Assembly: GCF_000969825.1 (NCBI RefSeq)
Contig: NZ_KQ033919.1
Coordinates: 2,722,671 to 2,786,670 of the forward strand
Direction: 5' to 3'
Origin: Parabacteroides gordonii MS-1 = DSM 23371
Lineage (GTDB): Bacteria > Bacteroidota > Bacteroidia > Bacteroidales > Tannerellaceae
Length of the DNA stretch: 64,000 nt
Made by a program: the position numbers and the translations under genes. The notes under the pieces are model-generated. The model was not told the origin of the DNA. It made no database searches and saw only the letters and a list, made by a program, of their open reading frames with translations. Shown piece after piece: positions 18,189 through 26,406 of this stretch (the stretch's first letter is position 1; every line of letters starts with the position of its first letter).

Positions 18189-19169
18189 ATGGAAAACGAA
18201 TATACAGAATTAATCATTGGCTATTTACAAGGTAATCTCTCTGAGAAAGAGATCGATCTTTTTTATGATTGGGTAAATGAGAGTGCCTCAAACAAGGAAC
18301 TGTTCTTTGAGATAAAGGCAATGTACGATGCCGGCATTTCCTTAGGAAACGCTTTGAATGTAGATGAAAGTTGGCAACGCTTGCTTAATAAAAAGGAAAA
18401 GCCACAAGCCCGCAGATTTAGTCTTTGGTACCGGATTGCTAGCTATGCTGCTGTCGCTTTAATTGCTGTAGCGGTTAGTTCTACGTATTTCTTTTTCTAT
18501 CCAGCGAAGGTGGAGAGTGATTTGTTTACCAAATATATAGGAGGTGATGGCCTGGAGGCTGATATTGTAGAATTACCGGATGGTACACAAGTTTGTTTAG
18601 GTGCGAAAACAAATTTCTATTATGATAAGAATTATGGCAAAAGCCAACGCATTGTTTATTTGGAAGGTGAAGCTTATTTTGAAGTAGCTAAGCAAAAGGA
18701 GAAACCGTTTATCGTTAAGACCATGGAGCAGGATATCGAAGTTCTCGGAACCAAATTTAATGTAATGGCTTATCCGACAGATTCGCTGGTCATTACCACT
18801 TTGTTGGAAGGCTCTGTGCGTTTAATGACTTTAGGCGGTGGCCGGGAGACTATCCTAAGACCTGATCAGCAGTTTATTTATAACCGAAACAGGAAAACTG
18901 CCTCTTTGAATTATGTGGATGCCCGGCAATATACATCATGGACAACCGGCTACTATTATTTTTCGGAACAAACATTGGATGCTATTCTCGACCGGTTGAG
19001 TCATGTTTACGGAGCTGAATTTACCGTTCTCTCAAAATCATTGAATAAACGAACTTTTACCGGTACATTCTATCGGGGAGAAAGTATAAAAGATATTATG
19101 GAGGTCATTAACCTGTCTGTCCCGATCAAATATAAGATCGACAAACGACATGTTACAATTTCGGAATAA
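18189..19169 (+). CDS. FecR-like anti-sigma factor (PUL1)
   Basis: 326 aa inner-membrane protein. The cytosolic N-terminus (residues 1-80) binds the sigma factor. One membrane segment lies at about 82-104 (IASYAAVALIAVAVSSTYFFFY). The periplasmic FecR domain at about 112-215 contains LPDGTQVCLGAKT and LEGEAYFEV, and a C-terminal DUF4974-type domain at about 255-326 (SEQTLDAILDRLSHVYGAEF) probably contacts the STN domain of the partner SusC. It lies 127 nt after sigma 1 and 163 nt before susC 1. Confidence 0.93.
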   Translation: MENEYTELIIGYLQGNLSEKEIDLFYDWVNESASNKELFFEIKAMYDAGISLGNALNVDESWQRLLNKKEKPQARRFSLWYRIASYAAVALIAVAVSSTYFFFYPAKVESDLFTKYIGGDGLEADIVELPDGTQVCLGAKTNFYYDKNYGKSQRIVYLEGEAYFEVAKQKEKPFIVKTMEQDIEVLGTKFNVMAYPTDSLVITTLLEGSVRLMTLGGGRETILRPDQQFIYNRNRKTASLNYVDARQYTSWTTGYYYFSEQTLDAILDRLSHVYGAEFTVLSKSLNKRTFTGTFYRGESIKDIMEVINLSVPIKYKIDKRHVTISE

Positions 19170-19248
19170 GAGGTATGGATTAGTTAACCTTTAAAATTAA
19201 ATGTATGAGTGGATAAAGTAAAAAGTAAGAAGTTGGGAAAAATATCTT

Positions 19249-19321
19249 GCCGGATACCCTTTTCTAAAATGTGTGATTCAATTAAACTTCCATTGCCGTG
19301 GAAAATGTGTTTAATCTTAAA
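19249..19321 (+). promoter_or_regulatory. susC 1 leader with two-tier hairpin
   Basis: Outer stem ATTAAAC (19281-19287) / GTTTAAT (19309-19315), inner stem TTCCA/TGGAA around TTGCCG, with a 3'-side bulge AATGT. Some 75 nt here, and the first codons of susC beyond, are repeated in inverted orientation at 38585-38735 with the stems intact. The ATCTTGCCGGAT near 19247-19258 is conserved between the copies and is a candidate ECF promoter or processing element. Confidence 0.55.
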
Positions 19322-19332
19322 ACTATTAGAGT

Positions 19333-22300
19333 ATGAATAATCAACGTATAGTTGCTTTTGTAAACCTGAAAAGAGCTATAAACATTATGAAGTTAACCGT
19401 GTTAATGCTAACTGTTTGTCTGTCGCAGGTGTTTGCCGCAACCTATGCACAGACAGCCAAACTAACAGTTTCTGCCAAGAATGAAACGTTGGAGAATGTA
19501 CTGAAACAAATAGAAAAACAATCCGAATTCCTGTTTTTCTATAATCTGGAAGAGATTAATAAGAATGAGAAAATCTCTATAAATAAGGAGGATGTTAATA
19601 TTCAGGATTTACTGAATACAATATCGGCAAATACCGGGCTCCGGTATGCGATTAAAGATCGCCATATTGTATTGTATAAGGCTGAAGTAATATCTTCTCA
19701 GCAAAGTGGAAAAAAGACAATCACTGGAATCGTTAAAGATGTGAGTGGCCCTATTATCGGTGTAAATATTTTGGAAGAGGGTACCTCGAACGGTACTATT
19801 TCTGATATGGATGGCCGGTTTACTTTAGAAGTTTCGGAAGATGCCGTGTTGAAGTTTACGTATGTAGGTTATTTACCACAGGAAATAAAAATAACCAATC
19901 AGAAGTCGTTGAATATTGTGATGAGAGAGGATAGCCAGACGTTGGACGAACTGGTTGTGGTTGGATACGGTTCAGTGAAGAAAAGCGACCTGACGGGATC
20001 TGTATCCTCTGTTAAAGCCGAAGATATTACGAAAATAGCCACCAGTTCACCGGTTGCGGCATTACAAGGACGGGCTGCCGGCGTATCTGTTTCGCTAGGT
20101 TCAGGCTCTCCGGATGCGACGGCATCTATTCAGATCCGTGGGGTGGGTACTCCGAACGATTCTTCGCCATTGTATGTAGTCGACGGTTTTCCTATGAGTG
20201 ATATAAATCATCTAAGTCCTAACGATATCGAATCGATCGAGATATTGAAAGATGCCTCAGCCTGTGCCATCTACGGTTCACGTGGTGCTAATGGTGTGGT
20301 AGTAATTACGACTAAAAAAGGGAAAGCAGGTGATTTGAAGGTTAATTTCAATGCTTATTATGGTATTGAACACCTTGCTTCAAAACCGACGATGCTTAAT
20401 TCTTCACAATATGCGGAACTATCGAATATCGCGTACCAGAATGCCGGTGAAGGGCCTTTGTATTCAAGCACTACCAATATGCCTTATAATACGGATTGGT
20501 ATGATACCGTATCTCATTTAGGCCAGTTCCAGAATTATAATATCAGCATGACAGGTGGAGGCGAGAAAGTACAATCTGTTTTCAGTGCCAATTATTATAA
20601 ACGGGAAGGTATCGTTAAATCTACGGATTTTGACCGTATATCGTTAAACCAGAACAATGTGTTCAAAGCAACCAGCTTTCTGAAATTCACGACATCGCTA
20701 TCCGTTGCTATGACCAATCATAAAAGATTGGATCCTACCAGTATTTTCCTGTCTTCTTTGATTGCTCCTCCTGATATTCCAGTTATCGATCCGGAAACGA
20801 ACTATTATACAGGTATCCGTAAAATGAGATTGGAAAATCCGGCCGGGCGTATCGCCAGGAATAATGGTAACAATAAACGCCTTTATTTTGTAGGTAACTT
20901 TAGTGCCGATCTTAATTTGACGAAAGATCTGGTATTTACTTCCCGCTTTGGTATAAAGTTTAGAAATAATCATGATAGTGATTTCCAACCTGTATTTTAT
21001 GAAACAGCCGATAATTCGACATTAATGAATACGGTTACTAGAAAAACAGCTCGAACAATAGACTGGACATGGGAGAACATGTTGACATATCATCATAATT
21101 TCAATGAGAAGCACGATTTGACAGTGATGGCTGCTATGTCTGCCCGGAGTTATACAAACGATGCTTATGAAGTGACTAAACAAAATGTTCCGATCGAAGA
21201 TGAGGAGTTCTGGTATTTTGATGCTGCTACGGAAAATCCTCTGGCAAAAGGTGATGGTGCGGAACTGACTATGTTGTCTTATCTGGGACGTATCAATTAT
21301 GGCCTTTTGGATCGTTATCTTATTACGGCCAGTATTCGTGCGGATGGTTCTTCCCGCTTTATGAAAAATAACAGATGGGGATACTTCCCTTCTGCTGCCC
21401 TTGCCTGGAAATTATCAGAAGAAAACTTCTTTAAAAACTGGGAACAGAGTGTCTTAAGTTCAGCGAAGGTAAGGGCTGGTTATGGGGAGATCGGAAATGA
21501 AAATATATCTTCTTATTATCCGTATTTGACTCCTATAGCGCAACAGAGGTATTATACTTTGGGACAAAACCAGGACAGAGTGAATGGTTCGTTACCTTCC
21601 GGTATCGGTAATGTCGATGCTAAATGGGAAACTTCCACACAGTTGAATTTCGGTGTAGATTTAAGCTTGTTTAATAACAGGTTCAGCCTTACGGCTGATT
21701 ATTATATCAGAAAGACAAAAGATATTTTGTTGACACAACAGATCCCCCGGATTTCAGGATTTGGAAGTATGGTTCGTAACGTAGGTGGTATGCAGAATAA
21801 AGGATTTGAGTTTACACTTGGGTTTAAAGGGAATAAAGGTGATTTCTCTTATAGTCTGAATGGAAATCTGGCACTGGTTAAAAACGAAGTAACCAGTTTA
21901 GGTACTTCCGAAGCCTTAGTGGCTAGTTTCCCTTACGATTATACGTTGATTGATTTACAGGGTGCATTAGGAAATATAATTCGGAGTGAAGTAGGCAAAC
22001 CTTACGGACAATTCTATGGTTATGTGACGGATGGCATATTCCAGAATCAGGCCGAGATCGATGCTTATGTGAAAGACGGTAAACTGATCCAACCGGATGC
22101 CAAGCCTGGTGATCGTAAGTTCAAGGACTTGAATAACAACGGAAAGATTGATGACGGCGATATGGATTTTATAGGTAATCCTATTCCGGATATTACTTAT
22201 GGCTTGTCATTTGATGCTAGTTATAAGAATTTCGACTTGAGTATATTATTCCAGGGGGTTGCAGGAAATCAAATATATAATGCTGCCAAGTATTATTATA

Positions 22301-22674
22301 TGCGTTTCGACGGGAAGCAGAATGTACGTGCGGAATATCTGGATGATTATTGGAGAGGAGAAAATACATCGAACACCCAACCTATCCCTACCAAGGATCT
22401 GACAAGAAATAGCCGTAACTTCCGTAACTCTGATTATTATGTTGAAAACGGATCTTATCTTCGCTTGAAAAATATCCAGTTAGGATACACTTTCTCTCCA
22501 AAGCTTGCTGAAGGATTTAAGCCTTCTATTCGTCTTTATATTTCAGCCCAGAATTTATTTACTATTTCCGGTTATAGCGGATTTGATCCGGAAGTCGCAA
22601 CAGACTTGTCGGTGGATAGAGGGCAATATCCGCAGGCTCAGTCATTTATGGTTGGAACAGTTATTAACTTTTAA
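19333..22674 (+). CDS. SusC-like TonB-dependent outer-membrane transporter with STN domain (PUL1)
   Basis: 1113 aa. It has an extended N-terminal leader of about 37 residues. An STN signalling domain at about 40-115 (ENVLKQIEKQSEFLFFYNLEE) marks it as the receptor for the FecR/ECF pair. A carboxypeptidase-like beta-sandwich follows (GIVKDVSGPIIGVNILEEGT), then a TonB box region and plug (LDELVVVGYGSVKKSDLTGS, IRGVGTPNDSSPLYVVDGFP) and a long 22-stranded barrel ending in the aromatic-terminated strand SFMVGTVINF. It imports oligosaccharides in complex with SusD. Its start region is duplicated as a relic at 38566-38643. susD follows 12 nt downstream. Confidence 0.96.
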   Translation: MNNQRIVAFVNLKRAINIMKLTVLMLTVCLSQVFAATYAQTAKLTVSAKNETLENVLKQIEKQSEFLFFYNLEEINKNEKISINKEDVNIQDLLNTISANTGLRYAIKDRHIVLYKAEVISSQQSGKKTITGIVKDVSGPIIGVNILEEGTSNGTISDMDGRFTLEVSEDAVLKFTYVGYLPQEIKITNQKSLNIVMREDSQTLDELVVVGYGSVKKSDLTGSVSSVKAEDITKIATSSPVAALQGRAAGVSVSLGSGSPDATASIQIRGVGTPNDSSPLYVVDGFPMSDINHLSPNDIESIEILKDASACAIYGSRGANGVVVITTKKGKAGDLKVNFNAYYGIEHLASKPTMLNSSQYAELSNIAYQNAGEGPLYSSTTNMPYNTDWYDTVSHLGQFQNYNISMTGGGEKVQSVFSANYYKREGIVKSTDFDRISLNQNNVFKATSFLKFTTSLSVAMTNHKRLDPTSIFLSSLIAPPDIPVIDPETNYYTGIRKMRLENPAGRIARNNGNNKRLYFVGNFSADLNLTKDLVFTSRFGIKFRNNHDSDFQPVFYETADNSTLMNTVTRKTARTIDWTWENMLTYHHNFNEKHDLTVMAAMSARSYTNDAYEVTKQNVPIEDEEFWYFDAATENPLAKGDGAELTMLSYLGRINYGLLDRYLITASIRADGSSRFMKNNRWGYFPSAALAWKLSEENFFKNWEQSVLSSAKVRAGYGEIGNENISSYYPYLTPIAQQRYYTLGQNQDRVNGSLPSGIGNVDAKWETSTQLNFGVDLSLFNNRFSLTADYYIRKTKDILLTQQIPRISGFGSMVRNVGGMQNKGFEFTLGFKGNKGDFSYSLNGNLALVKNEVTSLGTSEALVASFPYDYTLIDLQGALGNIIRSEVGKPYGQFYGYVTDGIFQNQAEIDAYVKDGKLIQPDAKPGDRKFKDLNNNGKIDDGDMDFIGNPIPDITYGLSFDASYKNFDLSILFQGVAGNQIYNAAKYYYMRFDGKQNVRAEYLDDYWRGENTSNTQPIPTKDLTRNSRNFRNSDYYVENGSYLRLKNIQLGYTFSPKLAEGFKPSIRLYISAQNLFTISGYSGFDPEVATDLSVDRGQYPQAQSFMVGTVINF

Positions 22675-22686
22675 GGAGATTTGTAT

Positions 22687-24225
22687 ATGAAAACACAAAA
22701 TATATTAGTAGGATTATCATTGTTGTTGCTGAGTTCGTGTTCGGATTTTCTGGATAAGACTCCTTTGGTTCAGACCTCGGTTCAAACTTATTACTCGACA
22801 GATGATGAGGCAAATACGTCTATTATCGGTATTTATTCTATTATGCAGAATGAATCTTTTCAATTGGCTCCTTTTATGATTATCGGAGATGATTGTTCGG
22901 ACGATTCGGATCTGGGAAATAGCAATAGTGAAGCTTTTTCATGGCTTGGCTCTGTTGCTCAATCTTTACAGAAGTTTGATAACTTGCCGACTAATTGGGT
23001 AAGTAATGCTTTATGGGCACAGGCTTTTAGGGGTATTTCTGCTGCTACCCAGGCAATAGAAAGTATAACTGCCAATAGTGAGCATCTATCTCCGGCAAAG
23101 AAAGATCAGTTTTTGGGCGAAGCATACTTTTTGCGGGCTTTTAATTATTTCTTCCTGACTCGTCAATATGGTCGGATGCCTATTATCGATCATGTGCTAA
23201 CTTATGATGAATATTATACACCTCGTGCCTCTATCGAAGAAACATGGGAGTTTATGGTACAGGATTTGAAACAGGCGATAGAGCTTTTACCCAAGAAAAG
23301 TGAGTATCAGGCTGCAGATTTAGGTCGTGCAACACAGGGAGCTGCTTATGCAATGCTTGGTAAAGTTTATATTTATCAGGGGAAATTTCAGGAAGCATAC
23401 GAGGCTTTAAAGGAGGTTGTTAATTCTGGAGAGTATGGTTTGGAACCTAACTATGCCGATGTCTTTACCTTAGAACATGAAAATGGAATAGAATCCCTTT
23501 TTGAGATTCAGCACGGTATAAGTGGTACTGGCTGGGCGGATGACAATGAAGGGTCGATCCTGTCGTTTTATGAACATGATGCAGATCCTGACGATCCTGT
23601 AAAATGGCATAATGGCTGGTCTATGCATTGTCTTACTGCGGATTTGGTAAATAGTTATGAAGATGGTGATCCTCGTCTGAATGCAACGGTTATTTTCCCC
23701 GGCGAATTCTTCGACGGACGTATCAATGAGAATAAAGCCAGTTCTACCGGATATCAACCAAAGAAATGGTATATTCCTTATGCTCAGCGTTCCCAGGTTG
23801 ACCAGAGTGATTGTCCGAAGAATATAATTTTCTACCGCTATGCAGATGTACTATTGTATATGGCAGAGGCCGCCAATGAGTTAGGTAAGACTACTGAAGC
23901 GTTAGACTTTTTGGAACAGGTACGCTCGAGAGCCCGCCTGAATGCAACCCAAGAGAATGTATTACCTAGAATAACGGAGACTGAAAAATCGAAGTTGCGT
24001 GATCTGATTTGGCATGAAAGACGTGTTGAACTGGCCGGTGAAGGACAGCGTTTCTGGGATTTGGCCAGACAAGGCCGTTTGGGTAAGGTCATGAAAGCTT
24101 ATTCTCAGAAATACAATTCTATAAAAGGACAGAACTTTGTAGAGGGGAAAAGTGAATTGCTGCCTATTCCTGAAGATCAGGTGACTCTCTCTAATGGTGC
24201 TCTGGAACAAAATCCGGGTTATTGA
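22687..24225 (+). CDS. SusD/RagB-like glycan-binding outer-membrane lipoprotein (PUL1)
   Basis: 512 aa from the ATG at 22687; a TTG two codons upstream is less likely. Lipoprotein signal peptide with Cys18 in LLSSCSDF. N-terminal SusD-like part (residues 20-250, with TPR-like helices: AYFLRAFNYFFLTRQYGRMP) and RagB/SusD C-terminal domain with the usual IIFYRYADVLLYMAEAANEL and IWHERRVELAGEGQRFWDLA. Forms the lid of the SusCD importer. It ends 45 nt before hairpin array B. Confidence 0.96.
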   Translation: MKTQNILVGLSLLLLSSCSDFLDKTPLVQTSVQTYYSTDDEANTSIIGIYSIMQNESFQLAPFMIIGDDCSDDSDLGNSNSEAFSWLGSVAQSLQKFDNLPTNWVSNALWAQAFRGISAATQAIESITANSEHLSPAKKDQFLGEAYFLRAFNYFFLTRQYGRMPIIDHVLTYDEYYTPRASIEETWEFMVQDLKQAIELLPKKSEYQAADLGRATQGAAYAMLGKVYIYQGKFQEAYEALKEVVNSGEYGLEPNYADVFTLEHENGIESLFEIQHGISGTGWADDNEGSILSFYEHDADPDDPVKWHNGWSMHCLTADLVNSYEDGDPRLNATVIFPGEFFDGRINENKASSTGYQPKKWYIPYAQRSQVDQSDCPKNIIFYRYADVLLYMAEAANELGKTTEALDFLEQVRSRARLNATQENVLPRITETEKSKLRDLIWHERRVELAGEGQRFWDLARQGRLGKVMKAYSQKYNSIKGQNFVEGKSELLPIPEDQVTLSNGALEQNPGY

Positions 24226-24270
24226 TTCCGATCTTGTAGCACAAACAGGTGTGTTTTAACATTTATTTAT

Positions 24271-24405
24271 GAGGGGTATATCAACAACGTTGTCGAGGTG
24301 CATGTGAACAGCATTATCGAGTAGCATGTGAACAACGTTGTTGAGGTATATGGGAACAATGCTGTCGAGGCAGGTGTCAATAACATTGTTCCCATACTAC
24401 CTCTC
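24271..24405. repeat. Hairpin array B: five 24-nt units plus an inverted partial unit
   Basis: Units at 24271-24294, 24295-24318, 24319-24342, 24343-24366 and 24367-24390, each starting GAG and carrying a core like AACAACGTTGTT (a perfect 12-bp palindrome in unit 3) or a close variant such as AACAGCATTATC. After unit 5 the sequence CCCATACTACCTC reads, on the other strand, as the start of a further unit, so the last core is shared by a forward and an inverted unit. It fills most of the 219-bp gap between susD 1 and the beta-helix gene. Confidence 0.88.
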
Positions 24406-24444
24406 CTATGTATTCCTCTTCAGTAAGTAATTAATACTAATATC

Positions 24445-26403
24445 ATGAACATGAAGAAGATTTTATTAACAGTATGCCTGATTTTTACGGCATTGGCTGT
24501 ATATAGCCAGAATAAAACATATTTTGTCTCTCTGGACGGTAATGACAATGCTTCTGGATTATCTATTAAGGATGCGTGGAAAAGTCTGGATAAAGTAAAC
24601 AATACTACGTTTCTCCCTGGCGACAAAATCTTGTTTGAATCGGGAGCTGTCTGGTATGGACAGTTAAAATTGAAAGGTTCGGGAGCCGAGGGAAACCCTA
24701 TCCTTCTTTCCAGTTATGGGGGTGAGAACCGACCCGTGATTAACATAGGAAAGGCCGAGGGGGCTGGTATCCGCCTTTATAATCAATCTTGGTGGATTGT
24801 GGAAAATATGGAAGTTACCAGTGGTGCAGCCCCGGAGCTGGAAATCGGACGGCAGGGAATTGTCGCACTGGCTCAGGGGGAAGATCAGCATGTGGAACAT
24901 ATCATTGTGCGCAATTGCCATATCCATGATATTTGGGGGCAGCTCGGTGGTAATACGGAATATACAGGCTACAACAGTTGTGCCATATTGGTACAGATAC
25001 AAAATAAAAGAGGCGGGATGAACAACAATCGTCTGAATACAAGCCTGAATGACGTACTGATCGAGAATAATCGTATCGAACGCTTTGATAAGTGCGGGAT
25101 CATCGTTCGCGGATGTAAAAATAATCTGAATGTCCGCTATAATTATATGGAGAATTTGGGGGGCGACGGTATTTTTGTAGGAGGTTGTTACAGAGGTATG
25201 ATCGAACATAATGTGGCAAAACGTACCTGTATGCGTTCAGGATACTTGGATTTGAAAGGTGGCGAAACATGGTGGCCTCATACGGCAGCGATCTGGATAC
25301 AGGATGCAGAAGAAACGATTATGCAGTATAATGCTGTTTATGATACTGGTCGTCAACCCGGTAACGGAGATGGATTTGCTTATGATTTCGATTTTTATTG
25401 TAAACGCTGTATAGCGCAATACAATTACAGCCGTAATAATCATGGCTTCTTATTATTGATGAATCGTACTTTTGAAAATGTAACCCGCTATAATATCAGT
25501 GAGAACGACCAGACTCATCTGGTTCAGATGCAGTGCGATATCAGTGATCGTAATGTATTGTACAATAATGTATTTTATATTGACTATGGTACAGTAGATC
25601 TGGATTTTTTCTGCGGTAATGATGGTTCTGCGGATAAGAGTAAGCTGGGGGCTGTATATTACAACAATATTTTCTATGCGTCCGGGCAGAGCTATTTCAG
25701 AACAGCTTATTCCACAGGTGAGGTATTGAGTCGAACTTTTGATGAATCGGTTAAGCCCGAAACTGGAGCATTGGACAAATTATTCTATCATAATTGTTAT
25801 TTTGGCCCCTGGAAAAACGGTATACCGGATGATCCTGAAAAGTTGGTTGCCGATCCGTTATTTGTTGCTCCGGGAAGTGGTGGTGAAGGATTGTGTTCAT
25901 TAAAAGGTTATCAGCTACAACCTAATTCTCCGTGTATTAATACAGGAGTTTATGTCCCGTTATCCGGTGAACATGACTTTTGGGGAAATCCTCTGGATGA
26001 TGGTCATACAGATTTTGGAGCTTACGAACAGATTGGATCCGGCGTTTTTGCCGACAAGGTAAAACTGGAAGGCGCGGATCGGAAGTATACCAAAGAATCG
26101 ACTATGGCCTGGGCTAAATGGAGCTTCCCCTTGCAAATACAGGTGGAAGAAGAAGGTAACATTATAAATATCAGATTGCTGGAGCCACTAGATGAAAACG
26201 TGAAAGGCGCGATAACGTGGATCGATCCAGAAGGGAAGAAGGTTGTTCAGGTATTGGATAAACAGAAAAAACGGGATGAGTTTACTCTAAAGGTAAAAGC
26301 AGATAAGGCTACTTTACTGGCTTCTTCGGTGCAGGTAGATTTGCAGTATGAAGATTTGGAGGAAACATGGAATATTCCGTTTACAGAAGGAAGGAGGAGA
26401 TAG
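24445..26403 (+). CDS. Secreted right-handed parallel beta-helix protein (PUL1)
   Basis: 652 aa with a signal peptide (MNMKKILLTVCLIFTALAVY). After YFVSLDGNDNASGLSIKDAW, typical of the start of secreted polysaccharide-lyase-like helices, residues about 95-420 are short repeats of the N-x-I/V type (IVRNCHIHDIW, VLIENNRIERFDKCGIIVRG, NYMENLGGDGIFVGG), as in pectate lyase/GH28-like folds. A DUF-type tail at about 430-530 ends the helix (FWGNPLDDGHTDFGAYEQIG) and a beta-sandwich follows at about 540-650. The enzyme class (lyase, hydrolase or sulfatase-like helper) cannot be assigned. It is 3 nt upstream of the next gene, in one operon. Confidence 0.8.
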   Translation: MNMKKILLTVCLIFTALAVYSQNKTYFVSLDGNDNASGLSIKDAWKSLDKVNNTTFLPGDKILFESGAVWYGQLKLKGSGAEGNPILLSSYGGENRPVINIGKAEGAGIRLYNQSWWIVENMEVTSGAAPELEIGRQGIVALAQGEDQHVEHIIVRNCHIHDIWGQLGGNTEYTGYNSCAILVQIQNKRGGMNNNRLNTSLNDVLIENNRIERFDKCGIIVRGCKNNLNVRYNYMENLGGDGIFVGGCYRGMIEHNVAKRTCMRSGYLDLKGGETWWPHTAAIWIQDAEETIMQYNAVYDTGRQPGNGDGFAYDFDFYCKRCIAQYNYSRNNHGFLLLMNRTFENVTRYNISENDQTHLVQMQCDISDRNVLYNNVFYIDYGTVDLDFFCGNDGSADKSKLGAVYYNNIFYASGQSYFRTAYSTGEVLSRTFDESVKPETGALDKLFYHNCYFGPWKNGIPDDPEKLVADPLFVAPGSGGEGLCSLKGYQLQPNSPCINTGVYVPLSGEHDFWGNPLDDGHTDFGAYEQIGSGVFADKVKLEGADRKYTKESTMAWAKWSFPLQIQVEEEGNIINIRLLEPLDENVKGAITWIDPEGKKVVQVLDKQKKRDEFTLKVKADKATLLASSVQVDLQYEDLEETWNIPFTEGRRR

Positions 26404-26406
26404 TCT

